From Oscillospiraceae bacterium (GTDB lineage Bacteria > Bacillota > Clostridia > Oscillospirales > JAAYXM01): a DNA stretch of 38,615 nt. The stretch's first letter is position 1, and each line of letters starts with the position of its first letter. Where the stretch lies: the NCBI GenBank assembly GCA_017439555.1, contig JAFSIZ010000125.1, positions 1 through 38,615 of the forward strand. Reading direction: 5' to 3'. A program made the position numbers and the translations under genes. A model generated the notes under the pieces. The model ran no database searches, was not told the DNA's origin, and saw nothing but the letters and a program-made list of their open reading frames with translations. Shown here piece after piece: positions 8,552 through 16,428 of the stretch.

Positions 8552-9622
8552 TTATCTTCCGGCAACCATTTTATTGAGTATTTCATCGCCCACCTGCGAT
8601 GTTGTTGCACTTCCTCCGAGATCGGGGGTAAGCACTTTTTCCTCTGTCAAAACTTCTTCGATGCAATCTATCAGGCGATCTGCCCATTCTTTATGCCCAA
8701 AGAATTCAAGCATCTGGCTCGCCGACCATACTGTTGCAAGCGGATTCGATTTTCCTTGCCCTGCAATATCGGGGGCTGAACCGTGAATCGGCTCAAACAT
8801 TGACGGGAATGTGCGTTCCGGGTTCAGGTTTGCACCTGCGGCAAGCCCCATACCTCCGGCGATTGCAGCGCCGAGGTCTGTCAGGATATCGCCGAAAAGG
8901 TTTGATGTTACGACAACCTCAAAGCGTTTCGGGTCTTTAATCATAAACATACTTGCCGCATCAACAAGATATGAATATGTCTTGACATCCGGGTATTCCC
9001 TTCCGACCTCTTCAAAAATCTGATCCCAGAATACCATAGAATAGTTGAGCGCATTGCCCTTACTTATGCTTGTCAATGTCTTTTTCTGCTCTCTTGCAAG
9101 CTCATAGGCATAGCGGATTACACGTTCACATCCCGCTCTTGAGAATACGCCGTCCTGAATGACAACTTCATTTGGTTTTCCTTTGAAAAGCCAGCTGCCG
9201 CTGCCTGCATATTCACCCTCGGTATTCTCGCGTACAAATATCATATCAACATCTTCCTTTGCCACATCCTTGAGCGGACACGGCGCGCCCTCCAGAAGCT
9301 TCACGGGGCGAAGATTGATATATTGGTCAAAACGCTTTCTGATTATAAGCAGAAGCTCCCAGAGTGAGATGTGATCCGGAACACCGGGAGCTCCGACTGC
9401 ACCGAGAAAAATTGCATCAAACTTCGAAAGCTGTTCAATGCCATCCTCCGCCATCATACGTCCTGTTTCTTTATAGTATTCACATCCCCAGGGAAAGTGT
9501 GTAAATTCAAACGCAAAGTTTCCGTCAAGCTCTGCCGCTTTATTGAGGACTCTGATTCCTTCCGCAATAACCTCAGGGCCTATTCCGTCACCTGCGATGA
9601 CTGCTATCTTATGTGTATTCAT
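8552..9622 (-). CDS. dmlA: D-malate / tartrate dehydrogenase (decarboxylating)
   Basis: A 356-residue NAD-dependent beta-decarboxylating dehydrogenase. IAVIAGDGIGPEV opens the Rossmann-like domain. RPVKLLEG and IFVRENTEGEYAG form the substrate site. NLFGDILTDLGAAIAGGMG and FEPIHGSAPDIAGQ carry the metal and cofactor motifs. The segment FTHFPWGCEYYKETGRMM is characteristic of the tartrate/D-malate branch rather than 3-isopropylmalate dehydrogenase, and no leu genes are nearby. It likely converts D-malate to pyruvate and CO2 in the cytoplasm. ATG 9622 has a TAAGGAGG ribosome site. It is monocistronic, with its own promoter and terminator. Substrate specificity within the family (D-malate, tartrate, isopropylmalate) is not certain from sequence. 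Confidence 0.88.
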   Translation of the reverse strand: MNTHKIAVIAGDGIGPEVIAEGIRVLNKAAELDGNFAFEFTHFPWGCEYYKETGRMMAEDGIEQLSKFDAIFLGAVGAPGVPDHISLWELLLIIRKRFDQYINLRPVKLLEGAPCPLKDVAKEDVDMIFVRENTEGEYAGSGSWLFKGKPNEVVIQDGVFSRAGCERVIRYAYELAREQKKTLTSISKGNALNYSMVFWDQIFEEVGREYPDVKTYSYLVDAASMFMIKDPKRFEVVVTSNLFGDILTDLGAAIAGGMGLAAGANLNPERTFPSMFEPIHGSAPDIAGQGKSNPLATVWSASQMLEFFGHKEWADRLIDCIEEVLTEEKVLTPDLGGSATTSQVGDEILNKMVAGR

Positions 9623-9654
9623 AGATATACGCCTCCTTATATTTTACATTTTAT

Positions 9655-9683
9655 ATTTTAGCACTATTCTCTGCATTTGTAAA
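9655..9683 (-). promoter_or_regulatory. SigA promoter of dmlA
   Basis: TTTACA (9678-9683) and TAAAAT (9655-9660), 17-bp spacer, minus strand, about 33 bases before the ATG. Confidence 0.65.
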
Positions 9684-9731
9684 TTGTTTTTATATAATTC
9701 AAATCCGCTTTCCGGAATATTGCAAAGACGG

Positions 9732-9770
9732 AAAACACAGCGCAGAGAAAGCCTCTCCGCGCTGTGTTTT
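9732..9770 (-). terminator. Terminator after spoVM
   Basis: AAAACACAGCGC (9732-9743) pairs perfectly with 9759-9770, with an inner AGAG/CTCT pairing. It begins directly after the spoVM stop codon. T-runs occur on both outer sides. Confidence 0.85.
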
Positions 9771-9842
9771 TTACTTTATACCAAACATTTTCTTCAGAAT
9801 CCCTGCAAGGGACTTCGGGGCTTTTACAACAACTATTTTCAC
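9771..9842 (-). CDS. spoVM: Stage V sporulation protein M (SpoVM), 23 residues
   Basis: A micro-gene with GTG start at 9842, preceded by a near-perfect ribosome site GGAGGTGG with about 5-7 bases spacing. It encodes 23 residues beginning MKIVVVKAPKSL and ending KKMFGIK. Bacillus SpoVM is 26 residues, starting MKFYTIKLPKFL. The two share the K-x-P-K-x-L core with the key Pro9, the following small-residue helix start, the basic pair and the hydrophobic-Gly end. SpoVM is an amphipathic helix that senses convex curvature of the outer forespore membrane and anchors SpoIVA for coat assembly. It is 14 bases downstream of another tiny gene on the same strand and is followed at once by a terminator. 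Confidence 0.85.
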   Translation of the reverse strand: MKIVVVKAPKSLAGILKKMFGIK

Positions 9843-9856
9843 GTCTCCCACCTCCG

Positions 9857-10003
9857 TCACAACAGCATAAGCACGCCTATCGCTATAAGCAATATGCACA
9901 GCACAAACACAAGAAGGCCGGACGGAAATGCCACACCAAAGAGAATACCTGCAGCCAGAGCTATTGCACATATCACATATATGCTACCGCTTCTTTGGCA
10001 CAT
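9857..10003 (-). CDS. Small two-helix membrane protein upstream of spoVM
   Basis: A 48-residue ORF, ATG 10003 to TGA 9857. It starts MCQRSGSIYVICAIALAAG, continues through a Phe-Pro turn (VAFPSGLL) and ends in a second hydrophobic stretch (FVLCILLIAIGVLMLL). The prediction is a hairpin of two membrane helices with almost no soluble part. A GGGCGG-like ribosome site precedes it. It is 67 bp after pepF and 14 bp before spoVM, all on the same strand, so it is probably co-transcribed with spoVM and may act at the forespore membrane; that role is inference from context only. I do not recognise the family by name. Confidence 0.65.
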   Translation of the reverse strand: MCQRSGSIYVICAIALAAGILFGVAFPSGLLVFVLCILLIAIGVLMLL

Positions 10004-10070
10004 CGACTCACACCGCCCTTCTCACGCCTTTTACTTCATATTACGCGGAAACGGTTTTATCGGTGATGCT

Positions 10071-11864
10071 CTATTTGTCCAAAAGCGTTTTGAGTTCATC
10101 TACCGCAGAGCGAAGATCTGCAATGACACTCTTTGCGGCATCGCTCGTTTCAAGGTCTACCCCTGCCTTTTTGAGAAGACTCAGCGGATAATCGGAATTT
10201 CCGCCGCGCAAAAATTCAAGATAACGTTCCGCACATTCGCGGCTGTTTATTATAAGCTCCTTGAACCTCGTCGCCGCAGCAAAGCCCGTCGCATACTGAT
10301 ATACGTAAAAGCTTGTGTAGAAATGCGGAATTCTTGCCCATTCATATGAAATATTTTCATCGCAAACAGCTTCTGCTCCATAATATTTTCTGTTTATCTC
10401 GCCATAGCTTTCACACAGCTGTTCAGCTGTAAGCGGTGTTCCGTTCATATATAAAGCGTGGGCACATTTCTCAAACTCGGCAAACATCGTCTGACGATAG
10501 AACGTTGTTCTTATCGCCTCAGCTTTTCTTCCGAGCAGATATGCGCGTCTCACCCCTGTTGCATCTCGCAGCAGATATTCAAGCAGCAGATTTTCATTCA
10601 CTGTGCTTGCCACCTCTGCCACGAATATTTTATAGTCGCGATATACCGGCGGCTGTGTTTTATTCGTGTAGAAGGAATGCATCGCGTGTCCCATCTCATG
10701 AGCAAGAGTGAACACATCCTCAATCGTTCCCTGATAATTCATAAGCACAAACGGATGATTCGTATTATCGCCCCAGGAATATGCTCCCGAGGTCTTTCCG
10801 CGGTTTTCATATACATCAACCCACCGCTCTGAAAATGCCCGTCGCATATCGCTCACATATTCCTCACCAAGAGGCGCAACTGCCGCAAGCACAAGCTCAC
10901 AAGCCTCTTCATACGGTATGTTTTCTCTGTCCTCGGAAACGATCGGCGTATAGAGGTCATACATACAAAGCTCCGCAACGCCGAGCGCATCCTTTCTCAG
11001 CCTGAGATATTCACCGAGCACGCAAAGGCCCTCATTAACATCATCGATGAGCCTTGAATAGACAGCTTCCGAAACTGCACTGTCTGAAAGCTTCATCGCA
11101 AGAGAAGATGTAAAGCCGCGCACCTTTGCATAAAACAAATCACTTTTGACGTTGCCGGCATACATTGCAGCAAAGGTGTTTTTATATTTTTTATATTGCT
11201 CATACATCGCATTATATGCATTTCGCCTTACATCGCGGTTTTCGCTTTCCATAAAGAGCGCATATCTGCTGTGGGTAAGCTCTTCTTTCTCACCGTCTTC
11301 GCCAACGATTTCTCCAAAGCGAATATCCGCATTGTTCATTGCGGAAAAAACATCGTGGCCGGTCTCACTCATAGGCGAAGACATCGCAAGAAGCATTTCG
11401 CTTTTGCTGTCGAGAATGTGCTCCGCTTCGCGGAACAAATTGTCAAAAAACTGATTGTAGACCAAAAGCTGCGGAAGCAGCCCGATAAAGCTGTCTATTT
11501 TCTCTCTGCCTGCCGCAATCAGCTCCGGCTCAAAAAACGAGCAGAGCCCCATAACCTCGCTGGCGAGATCATTCGCGCGGTCTGCCATTGCACGATGCTT
11601 TGAGATTCCGTTATCCTCATCACGGCGCATCGATGCATAGGCAATCACAGACAAAAGCGCCTCACCTATTTCATCAAGCTCCTGCAACGACGAAAGCAGC
11701 TGCTTCGCGCTTTCTGCGCATTTGCCGCTCCTTTCCGCAAAGCCTTGCGCTCTTTTCTTCACTTTTTCAAACATAGCTTCCCATTCTTCTTCACAGGGAA
11801 ATATATCCTCGAGCTTCCATTTATATTTTTCTTCGATTTCGCATCTCTTCATCGGTTCAGACAT
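10071..11864 (-). CDS. pepF: Oligoendopeptidase F (M3 family)
   Basis: A 597-residue zinc metallopeptidase of family M3B. The catalytic motif HEMGH is at residues 389-393 (TLAHEMGHAMHSFY), and the third ligand glutamate lies in NENLLLEYLL about 25 residues later. The N-terminal helical region (EKYKWKLEDIFPCEEEWE) and the length match PepF. It degrades short peptides in the cytoplasm; no signal peptide is seen. ATG 11864 follows a GGAGGTAATG ribosome site. A likely promoter is at 11911-11940. It is divergent from the unknown gene at 11952. The spoVM micro-genes follow it and could be partly fed by its transcript. Confidence 0.95.
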   Translation of the reverse strand: MSEPMKRCEIEEKYKWKLEDIFPCEEEWEAMFEKVKKRAQGFAERSGKCAESAKQLLSSLQELDEIGEALLSVIAYASMRRDEDNGISKHRAMADRANDLASEVMGLCSFFEPELIAAGREKIDSFIGLLPQLLVYNQFFDNLFREAEHILDSKSEMLLAMSSPMSETGHDVFSAMNNADIRFGEIVGEDGEKEELTHSRYALFMESENRDVRRNAYNAMYEQYKKYKNTFAAMYAGNVKSDLFYAKVRGFTSSLAMKLSDSAVSEAVYSRLIDDVNEGLCVLGEYLRLRKDALGVAELCMYDLYTPIVSEDRENIPYEEACELVLAAVAPLGEEYVSDMRRAFSERWVDVYENRGKTSGAYSWGDNTNHPFVLMNYQGTIEDVFTLAHEMGHAMHSFYTNKTQPPVYRDYKIFVAEVASTVNENLLLEYLLRDATGVRRAYLLGRKAEAIRTTFYRQTMFAEFEKCAHALYMNGTPLTAEQLCESYGEINRKYYGAEAVCDENISYEWARIPHFYTSFYVYQYATGFAAATRFKELIINSRECAERYLEFLRGGNSDYPLSLLKKAGVDLETSDAAKSVIADLRSAVDELKTLLDK

Positions 11865-11910
11865 TTTACATTACCTCCGCAGTTTTCGGATAAAATTTAA
11901 AATATAACTA

Positions 11911-11940
11911 ATCATAACACATAAGAAAATAAATATGCAA
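11911..11940 (-). promoter_or_regulatory. Possible SigA promoter of pepF
   Basis: TTGCAT (11935-11940) and TATGAT (11911-11916) with an 18-bp spacer on the minus strand. Confidence 0.45.
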
Positions 11941-11951
11941 GAGGGGATTTT

Positions 11952-12419
11952 ATGATTTATATCGGAATCTGCACAGCTGACACCGATACCGCCATTACAC
12001 TGAAGCAGCTCGCATCCAAATTGGGAAAGACGGACACGGCCATCAGATTTCATAGCAGCGATCTGAAATATGATGTTGCACTCATCACGCCATCCGCCTG
12101 CGTTGCAGGGCTCACCATCGCCGCAAAGCATATTATTGTTCCCGATTGCCTGGATCTGAACGAAATTTCGGGAGAGCTTGGCAAAAACGTTATAAGCTAT
12201 GGGCTTCTCCCCAAAAATACAGTTACCGCATCAAGCATCACGCAAAACTGTATGAGCGTCGCAATTCAGCGGAAATACACAACCGTCTGCGGTAAAACGA
12301 TCGGCGAGCAGGAATTTATTATCAGATCCGGATTGTGCGCAGAACCGGAGAAGGCGCTCGGAATAATCAGCACTTTGCTTGTTCTCGGCGTTTCTCCCGA
12401 AGAGCTTTCTGCTATTTGA
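11952..12419 (+). CDS. Conserved hypothetical protein, 155 residues
   Basis: ATG 11952 has a good AAGAGGGGA ribosome site. The protein starts MIYIGICTADTDTAITLKQL and has no signal peptide or membrane segment. The middle has VISYGLLPKNTVTASSI, a pattern reminiscent of the ligase module of Mur-type enzymes, but no Walker A is present, so it cannot be an active ligase of that type. The C-terminus has PEKALGIISTLLVLGVSPEEL. I do not recognise a named function. It lies 77 bp before the SSB-like gene on the same strand and may be co-expressed with it. Confidence 0.75.
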   Translation: MIYIGICTADTDTAITLKQLASKLGKTDTAIRFHSSDLKYDVALITPSACVAGLTIAAKHIIVPDCLDLNEISGELGKNVISYGLLPKNTVTASSITQNCMSVAIQRKYTTVCGKTIGEQEFIIRSGLCAEPEKALGIISTLLVLGVSPEELSAI

Positions 12420-12496
12420 AAACTTGCGGTTGCTTGTCATATATCCGCCATCGCGCAAATAAACTGTAATAAGATTTACGATATGAGGTGGATAAA

Positions 12497-13114
12497 ATGG
12501 AAAGTGCTTCTAATATTTTATATCTCAGCGGACGTGTGGCCTCTGCCGCTGAATACTCACACGAGTCACACGGCTGCCGCTTCTTTGGTTTCAAACTTGA
12601 AACAAAGCGGCTTTCAGGTACACTTGACGTAATAAATATGATTATCAGCGAACCCCTGCTCAGAGACATTGACCTTTCCCTCGGTTGCTATATCGAAACA
12701 CATTGCGAGCTTCGCTCCTTCAACAAAAAGACGGAAAGCGGCAACAGACTCATCATTTCCGCCTTTATCAAGGAAATCACCCTCTCGCCGGATGAAATAT
12801 TCGAAAACTCACTTTCACTCACCGGCGCAATATGCAAGGAACCTACTTATAGGAAAACTCCGCTCGGACGAGAAATCTGTGATGTCATGCTTGCGATAAA
12901 CAGAAAATACGGCCGCTCGGATTATCTTCCGCTCATCGCCTGGGGCAGGAATGCAAGAATAGCGGAAACCTTCCACACAGGCGACATTATAAGCGTACTC
13001 GGCAGAGTTCAAAGCCGCGAATACATAAAGGTCATAGACGGCGAAGAGATCAGAAAAACCGCTTATGAGGTTTCTGTTTCTTCAATCGAATCAGCAGAGC
13101 TGAATGACTGTTAA
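12497..13114 (+). CDS. SSB-like protein with two OB folds
   Basis: A 205-residue protein containing two tandem OB-fold repeats like single-stranded DNA-binding/PriB proteins. The first is about residues 6-95 (NILYLSGRVASAAEYSH). The second, about 104-200, is the more typical one, with SLTGAICKEPTYRKTPLGRE, then DYLPLIAWGRNARIAETF and GDIISVLGRVQSREYIK. It lacks the acidic C-terminal tail (DDDIPF type) that lets housekeeping SSB recruit partners, so it is probably an accessory protein. I chose ATG 12497 because GAGGTG lies 6 bases upstream; the GTG at 12488 is part of that ribosome site. A terminator follows. Confidence 0.82.
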   Translation: MESASNILYLSGRVASAAEYSHESHGCRFFGFKLETKRLSGTLDVINMIISEPLLRDIDLSLGCYIETHCELRSFNKKTESGNRLIISAFIKEITLSPDEIFENSLSLTGAICKEPTYRKTPLGREICDVMLAINRKYGRSDYLPLIAWGRNARIAETFHTGDIISVLGRVQSREYIKVIDGEEIRKTAYEVSVSSIESAELNDC

Positions 13115-13152
13115 AAAATGCCTCCGGAGTAAAAAGTCCGGAGGCATTTTTT
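13113..13152. terminator. Bidirectional terminator
   Basis: Perfect 16-bp inverted repeat (13113-13128, 13137-13152) with A-run and T-run arms, between the convergent SSB-like and PutP-type genes. Confidence 0.92.
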
Positions 13153-13154
13153 AT

Positions 13155-14612
13155 TTATTCGTCGTATGCAACCGCTGTATCGAAAAGCTTTTCGACTTCT
13201 TCAGACGGCTTCTTTGTCATTAAGGTTACAACAACCGCAGCCACAAGACCTGCAACAAATCCCGGAAGGATTTCATAAATTCCCAAATCCTTAAGGAATA
13301 TGAGCCAGCCAATATCAACAACTGCGCCGCTCAGGATACCTGCAATCGCTCCTGCAAAATTAAATCTTTTCCAGAAGAGTGACAGGATAATCGTCGGCCC
13401 GAATGCCGCGCCAAAAATACCCCACGCATTTTCAACAAGACCCATAATCGAAGCTGAGCCCGGATTTGCCGCAATCATTAACGCAACAATTGCAACTCCA
13501 AGAACAACAAATCTGCCAACCCAAAGCAACTCTTTGTCTCCGGCCTTGTTTTTTCTGAGAACAGGCTTGTATACATCACTTGCAAAAGCAGATGACGCAG
13601 CAAGAAGCTGGCTGTCAGCTGTGCTCATCGAAGCAGCAAGAATGGCCGAGAGGAGAACTCCGGAAAGAATCGGCGGGAAGATTTTTCTTACCATTTCTAT
13701 GAAGACAAGTCCATCGCTGTGAATTGTCTCGCTATATCCAAGGAAAAGTCTTCCGATAATTCCGATGAGAGCAGCAAATATAACAATAAGAACAGTCCAT
13801 GAAATTCCGATTTTCGCCGACTTTTTAAGCTCTTTCTGCGAGCGGAGCGACATATATCTGATTATTATGTGTGGCATACCAAAATAACCAAGTCCCCATG
13901 CAAGACCGGAAACAATCTCTTTCCAGCTCGCAATCGGATTCCAGAAGTTCGGCTCAAGTGTCGCAAGATTTGCAGACATTGTGGGCGCATCAAGAACGAA
14001 AGCAGCAAAAATCGGGGCGATAAACATTGCACCAAGAATGAGAAGTCCCTGGAAGAAGTCAGTCCAGCAAACAGCCGAGAAGCCTCCGAGGAAAGTGTAT
14101 CCAATGATAATTGCAGCCGCTATGTACATTGCAACCGTCGCATCAATGCCCAAAACCGTATGGAAGAGAGTTCCGCAAGCCTTGACGCTCGATGCACAGT
14201 AGACCGTGTATGCAACAAGGAATACTATTGCACAGAGAATCTGCAGCGCGCGCGACTTTGAAAGAAATCTGTTTGTGAGATATTGTGGGATTGTGATAGA
14301 ATCATTTGCAACAATAGAAAACTTACGAAGGCGAGGAGCCTGCACAAGCCAGCTTATCGTATATCCGATAGCAAGACCTGCAGAAATCCACACTTGCCCG
14401 AGACCCGCCGCATATATGGACGCAGGCAAGCCCATAAGCACCCAGGCGCTCATATCAGATGCACCGGCCGAAAGGGCAGAAACCCAAGGCCCCATCTGTC
14501 TGCCGCCAAGGAAGAATGTCTTTTCACCGCCGTTGCGGTCTTTAAAGAAAAAGAACACGCCTATCCCCAACATGCCGATCAGGTAGATAGCAAACACAAT
14601 AATTTCCGTCAT
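13155..14612 (-). CDS. putP: Sodium/proline symporter (SSS family)
   Basis: A 485-residue membrane protein of the sodium:solute symporter family with about 13 membrane helices. The family signature regions are present: GGRQMGPWVSALSAGASDMS in the second helix, GLPASIYAAGLGQVWI, and the Na+-site helix SAILAASMSTADSQLLAAS. Close agreement with PutP makes proline the likely substrate, though related Na+/pantothenate or amino-acid carriers cannot be excluded. ATG 14612 has AAAGGAG. It is monocistronic, with its own promoter, and shares the bidirectional terminator with the SSB-like gene. Confidence 0.92.
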   Translation of the reverse strand: MTEIIVFAIYLIGMLGIGVFFFFKDRNGGEKTFFLGGRQMGPWVSALSAGASDMSAWVLMGLPASIYAAGLGQVWISAGLAIGYTISWLVQAPRLRKFSIVANDSITIPQYLTNRFLSKSRALQILCAIVFLVAYTVYCASSVKACGTLFHTVLGIDATVAMYIAAAIIIGYTFLGGFSAVCWTDFFQGLLILGAMFIAPIFAAFVLDAPTMSANLATLEPNFWNPIASWKEIVSGLAWGLGYFGMPHIIIRYMSLRSQKELKKSAKIGISWTVLIVIFAALIGIIGRLFLGYSETIHSDGLVFIEMVRKIFPPILSGVLLSAILAASMSTADSQLLAASSAFASDVYKPVLRKNKAGDKELLWVGRFVVLGVAIVALMIAANPGSASIMGLVENAWGIFGAAFGPTIILSLFWKRFNFAGAIAGILSGAVVDIGWLIFLKDLGIYEILPGFVAGLVAAVVVTLMTKKPSEEVEKLFDTAVAYDE

Positions 14613-14643
14613 GATAAAACTCCTTTTTATTATAATAAGCTAT

Positions 14644-14672
14644 AGTATATCATAAAAATATAAATTTGCCAA
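14644..14672 (-). promoter_or_regulatory. SigA promoter of putP
   Basis: TTGGCA (14667-14672) and TATACT (14644-14649) with 17-bp spacing, minus strand. Confidence 0.65.
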
Positions 14673-14686
14673 TAGCAATTATTAAG

Positions 14687-14728
14687 AAAAATCCCGGATA
14701 CCGATTTCCTCCGGCATTCGGGATTTTT
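14687..14728 (-). terminator. Terminator of the AGCS symporter gene
   Basis: AAAAATCCCG (14687-14696) pairs with CGGGATTTTT (14719-14728), with a second small CCG/CGG pairing inside the 22-base loop. Confidence 0.8.
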
Positions 14729-14733
14729 AACTG

Positions 14734-16149
14734 TTATTTCTTAGCTGCGTTTGCAACAACCTTCCAAAGCGCTACAAGAGCAATTACGTTCGGGATAACC
14801 ATCAGATAGTTGAAGAAGTCTGTAAGCTCCCATACGAGGTCGTTTGAAAGAAGAGCCCCGAGGAAAATGAATACTATAGCAATTACAGAATAGATAACGA
14901 CTGCAATCTTGCTGTTCTTTGTGAGATACTGAACGTTGATCTTACCGAAGAAGTTCCAGCCGATGATTGTCGAATATGCGAAGAAGAGAAGGCATATTGC
15001 AACAAAGATGTTACCAAAGCTCGTTCCGAAAACTTTTCCCATAGCCATCTGCATTGCGCTTGTTTTAACAACAATAGCATCTGCACCGGATGTGGCTGCT
15101 GTATATGCATCACCCACAAGGCCTGCCAAAGGACCGTCGCCAACATAAAGTGTTGATATAACAACGAGTGCTGTCATTGTGAGAACGACAAATGTGTCGA
15201 TAAAGACACCTACCATAGCAACACAGCCCTGATCGTGAGGCTTTTCAACATCTGCCATTGCATGAGCATGAGGTGTCGAACCCATACCTGCTTCGTTGGA
15301 GAAGAGACCGCGCTTTGCACCCTGGCTGATTGCTGTCTTGAGTGCGTAACCGATGCCACCGCCGATGAGCGCATCCGGAGTAAATGCATATTTGAAGATT
15401 ACAGCAATTGTTTCCGGAATGTATTTGATACGCGCTATAAGAACAACAAGACCTCCGAGAAGGAAGAGCACCGCCATAATCGGAACAAGCTTCTCTGTAA
15501 CGGATGCAAGTCTCTTGACACCGCCGATGAAGATGAATGCCGAAACCGCTGCAACTATGAGACCGATTATCCAACCGTCAATCTTAAATGCCGTATAGCA
15601 GGATTCTGCGATTGAGTTTGACTGAACCATCGAGCCGAAGAAGCCGAGAGCCACAGTTATTGCAACAGCAAAGAAGATGGCAAGGAATGTTCCGAATCCG
15701 TTCGGGAATGCTTTCTTTATGTAGTAGACAGGTCCGCCGTGGATCTCACCGGCTGCGTCTGTTGTGCGCGTCTCCTGAGCGAGAACAGCTTCTGCATAGA
15801 TCGTCGCCATACCGAGGAATGCGATTATCCACATCCAGAAGATAGCACCCGGGCCGCCGACGAGTATTGCACCGGAAGCACCGACTATGTTACCTGTTCC
15901 GACCTGTGCCGCGATAGCTGTCGCAAGAGCCTGGAAGGATGTGAGACCGCTGCCGTCTTTGTTTCCGAAAAGCTTGATGTTTCCGAAAACACGTTTCATT
16001 CCTTCACCAAAGCAACGCACCTGAACAAAGCGCGTTTTGATTGTGAAGAATAGACCTGCTCCGACGAGCAGAATGATGAGAATGTAGTCCGCAAGGAAAC
16101 CGTTTGCCTTCTGGACCAGCGCGAGAAGTGAATCGAGAAATGCCTGCAT
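14734..16149 (-). CDS. Alanine/glycine:cation symporter (AGCS family)
   Basis: A 471-residue membrane protein with about 11 helices. Family signatures include FQALATAIAAQVGTGNIVGA (substrate and Na+ site), GGPGAIFWMWIIAFLGMA and AKRGLFSNEAGMGSTPHAHA. It imports alanine or glycine with Na+ into the cytoplasm. The leader holds a glycine riboswitch and a terminator hairpin, so glycine is probably a substrate and the signal controlling expression. ATG 16149 follows AAGGAGG. A LysR gene lies upstream on the same strand. It is close to AlsT/GlyT-like carriers, but substrate choice is not proven by sequence. Confidence 0.93.
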   Translation of the reverse strand: MQAFLDSLLALVQKANGFLADYILIILLVGAGLFFTIKTRFVQVRCFGEGMKRVFGNIKLFGNKDGSGLTSFQALATAIAAQVGTGNIVGASGAILVGGPGAIFWMWIIAFLGMATIYAEAVLAQETRTTDAAGEIHGGPVYYIKKAFPNGFGTFLAIFFAVAITVALGFFGSMVQSNSIAESCYTAFKIDGWIIGLIVAAVSAFIFIGGVKRLASVTEKLVPIMAVLFLLGGLVVLIARIKYIPETIAVIFKYAFTPDALIGGGIGYALKTAISQGAKRGLFSNEAGMGSTPHAHAMADVEKPHDQGCVAMVGVFIDTFVVLTMTALVVISTLYVGDGPLAGLVGDAYTAATSGADAIVVKTSAMQMAMGKVFGTSFGNIFVAICLLFFAYSTIIGWNFFGKINVQYLTKNSKIAVVIYSVIAIVFIFLGALLSNDLVWELTDFFNYLMVIPNVIALVALWKVVANAAKK

Positions 16150-16171
16150 GAGTTTTTCCTCCTTAAAAAAT

Positions 16172-16198
16172 AAAAAAAGTTATCGCCTGGCGATAACT
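16172..16198 (-). terminator. Attenuator-type terminator in the AGCS leader
   Basis: AGTTATCGCC (16178-16187) pairs with GGCGATAACT (16189-16198) and is followed on the minus strand by seven Ts. It lies between the glycine aptamer and the ribosome site, so it is the likely expression platform. Confidence 0.85.
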
Positions 16199-16240
16199 CT
16201 GAAAAACACACAACAAAACAAAAAAGATTGCTGTGCTTTT

Positions 16241-16362
16241 CTCTGTTCTTTTGCCTGAGAGATTCAACGCTGCTTTCACAACGCCTTACACCTTCGGCAC
16301 TCATTTAAGAGATTCTCCAGAGTCCCCTCCGCTTTCAGTCTCTTCCGATTCTGAAAGTTTCA
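16241..16362 (-). ncRNA. Glycine riboswitch (single aptamer with a 5' accessory hairpin)
   Basis: On the minus strand the aptamer shows the conserved gcvT-type blocks TCTGGAGAATCTC, then TGCCGAAGGTGTAA, then TCTCTCAGGCAAAAGAACAGAG-like sequence split by a variable stem. P1 is CTCTG/CAGAG (16318-16322 with 16241-16245). Only one full aptamer is present. A 7-bp hairpin (16332-16338 with 16351-16357) sits where a second aptamer would be in tandem forms and may be the short 'ghost' aptamer described for singlet glycine riboswitches. The terminator at 16172-16198 follows. Confidence 0.9.
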
Positions 16363-16383
16363 CCGGGCAATATTTACTTCGAC

Positions 16384-16412
16384 AGTATAGCACACTAAAG
16401 TCAGGAATGCAA
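16384..16412 (-). promoter_or_regulatory. SigA promoter of the riboswitch-AGCS unit
   Basis: TTGCAT (16407-16412) and TATACT (16384-16389), 17-bp spacer, minus strand. It is about 20 bases before the riboswitch and just after the LysR stop. Confidence 0.75.
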
Positions 16413-16428
16413 CACTTTTTTTCAAAAA

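Noticed and set aside
8552..9622. 3-isopropylmalate dehydrogenase (leuB)
   Set aside because: Sequence segments FPWGCEYYKETGRMM fit the D-malate/tartrate branch and no leucine genes are adjacent.
9771..9971. 66-residue minus-strand ORF starting MCNSSGCRYS
   Set aside because: Only its last 23 codons (spoVM frame, with its own GTG and ribosome site) look real; the front part is out of frame with the better 48-residue membrane protein and has no ribosome site.
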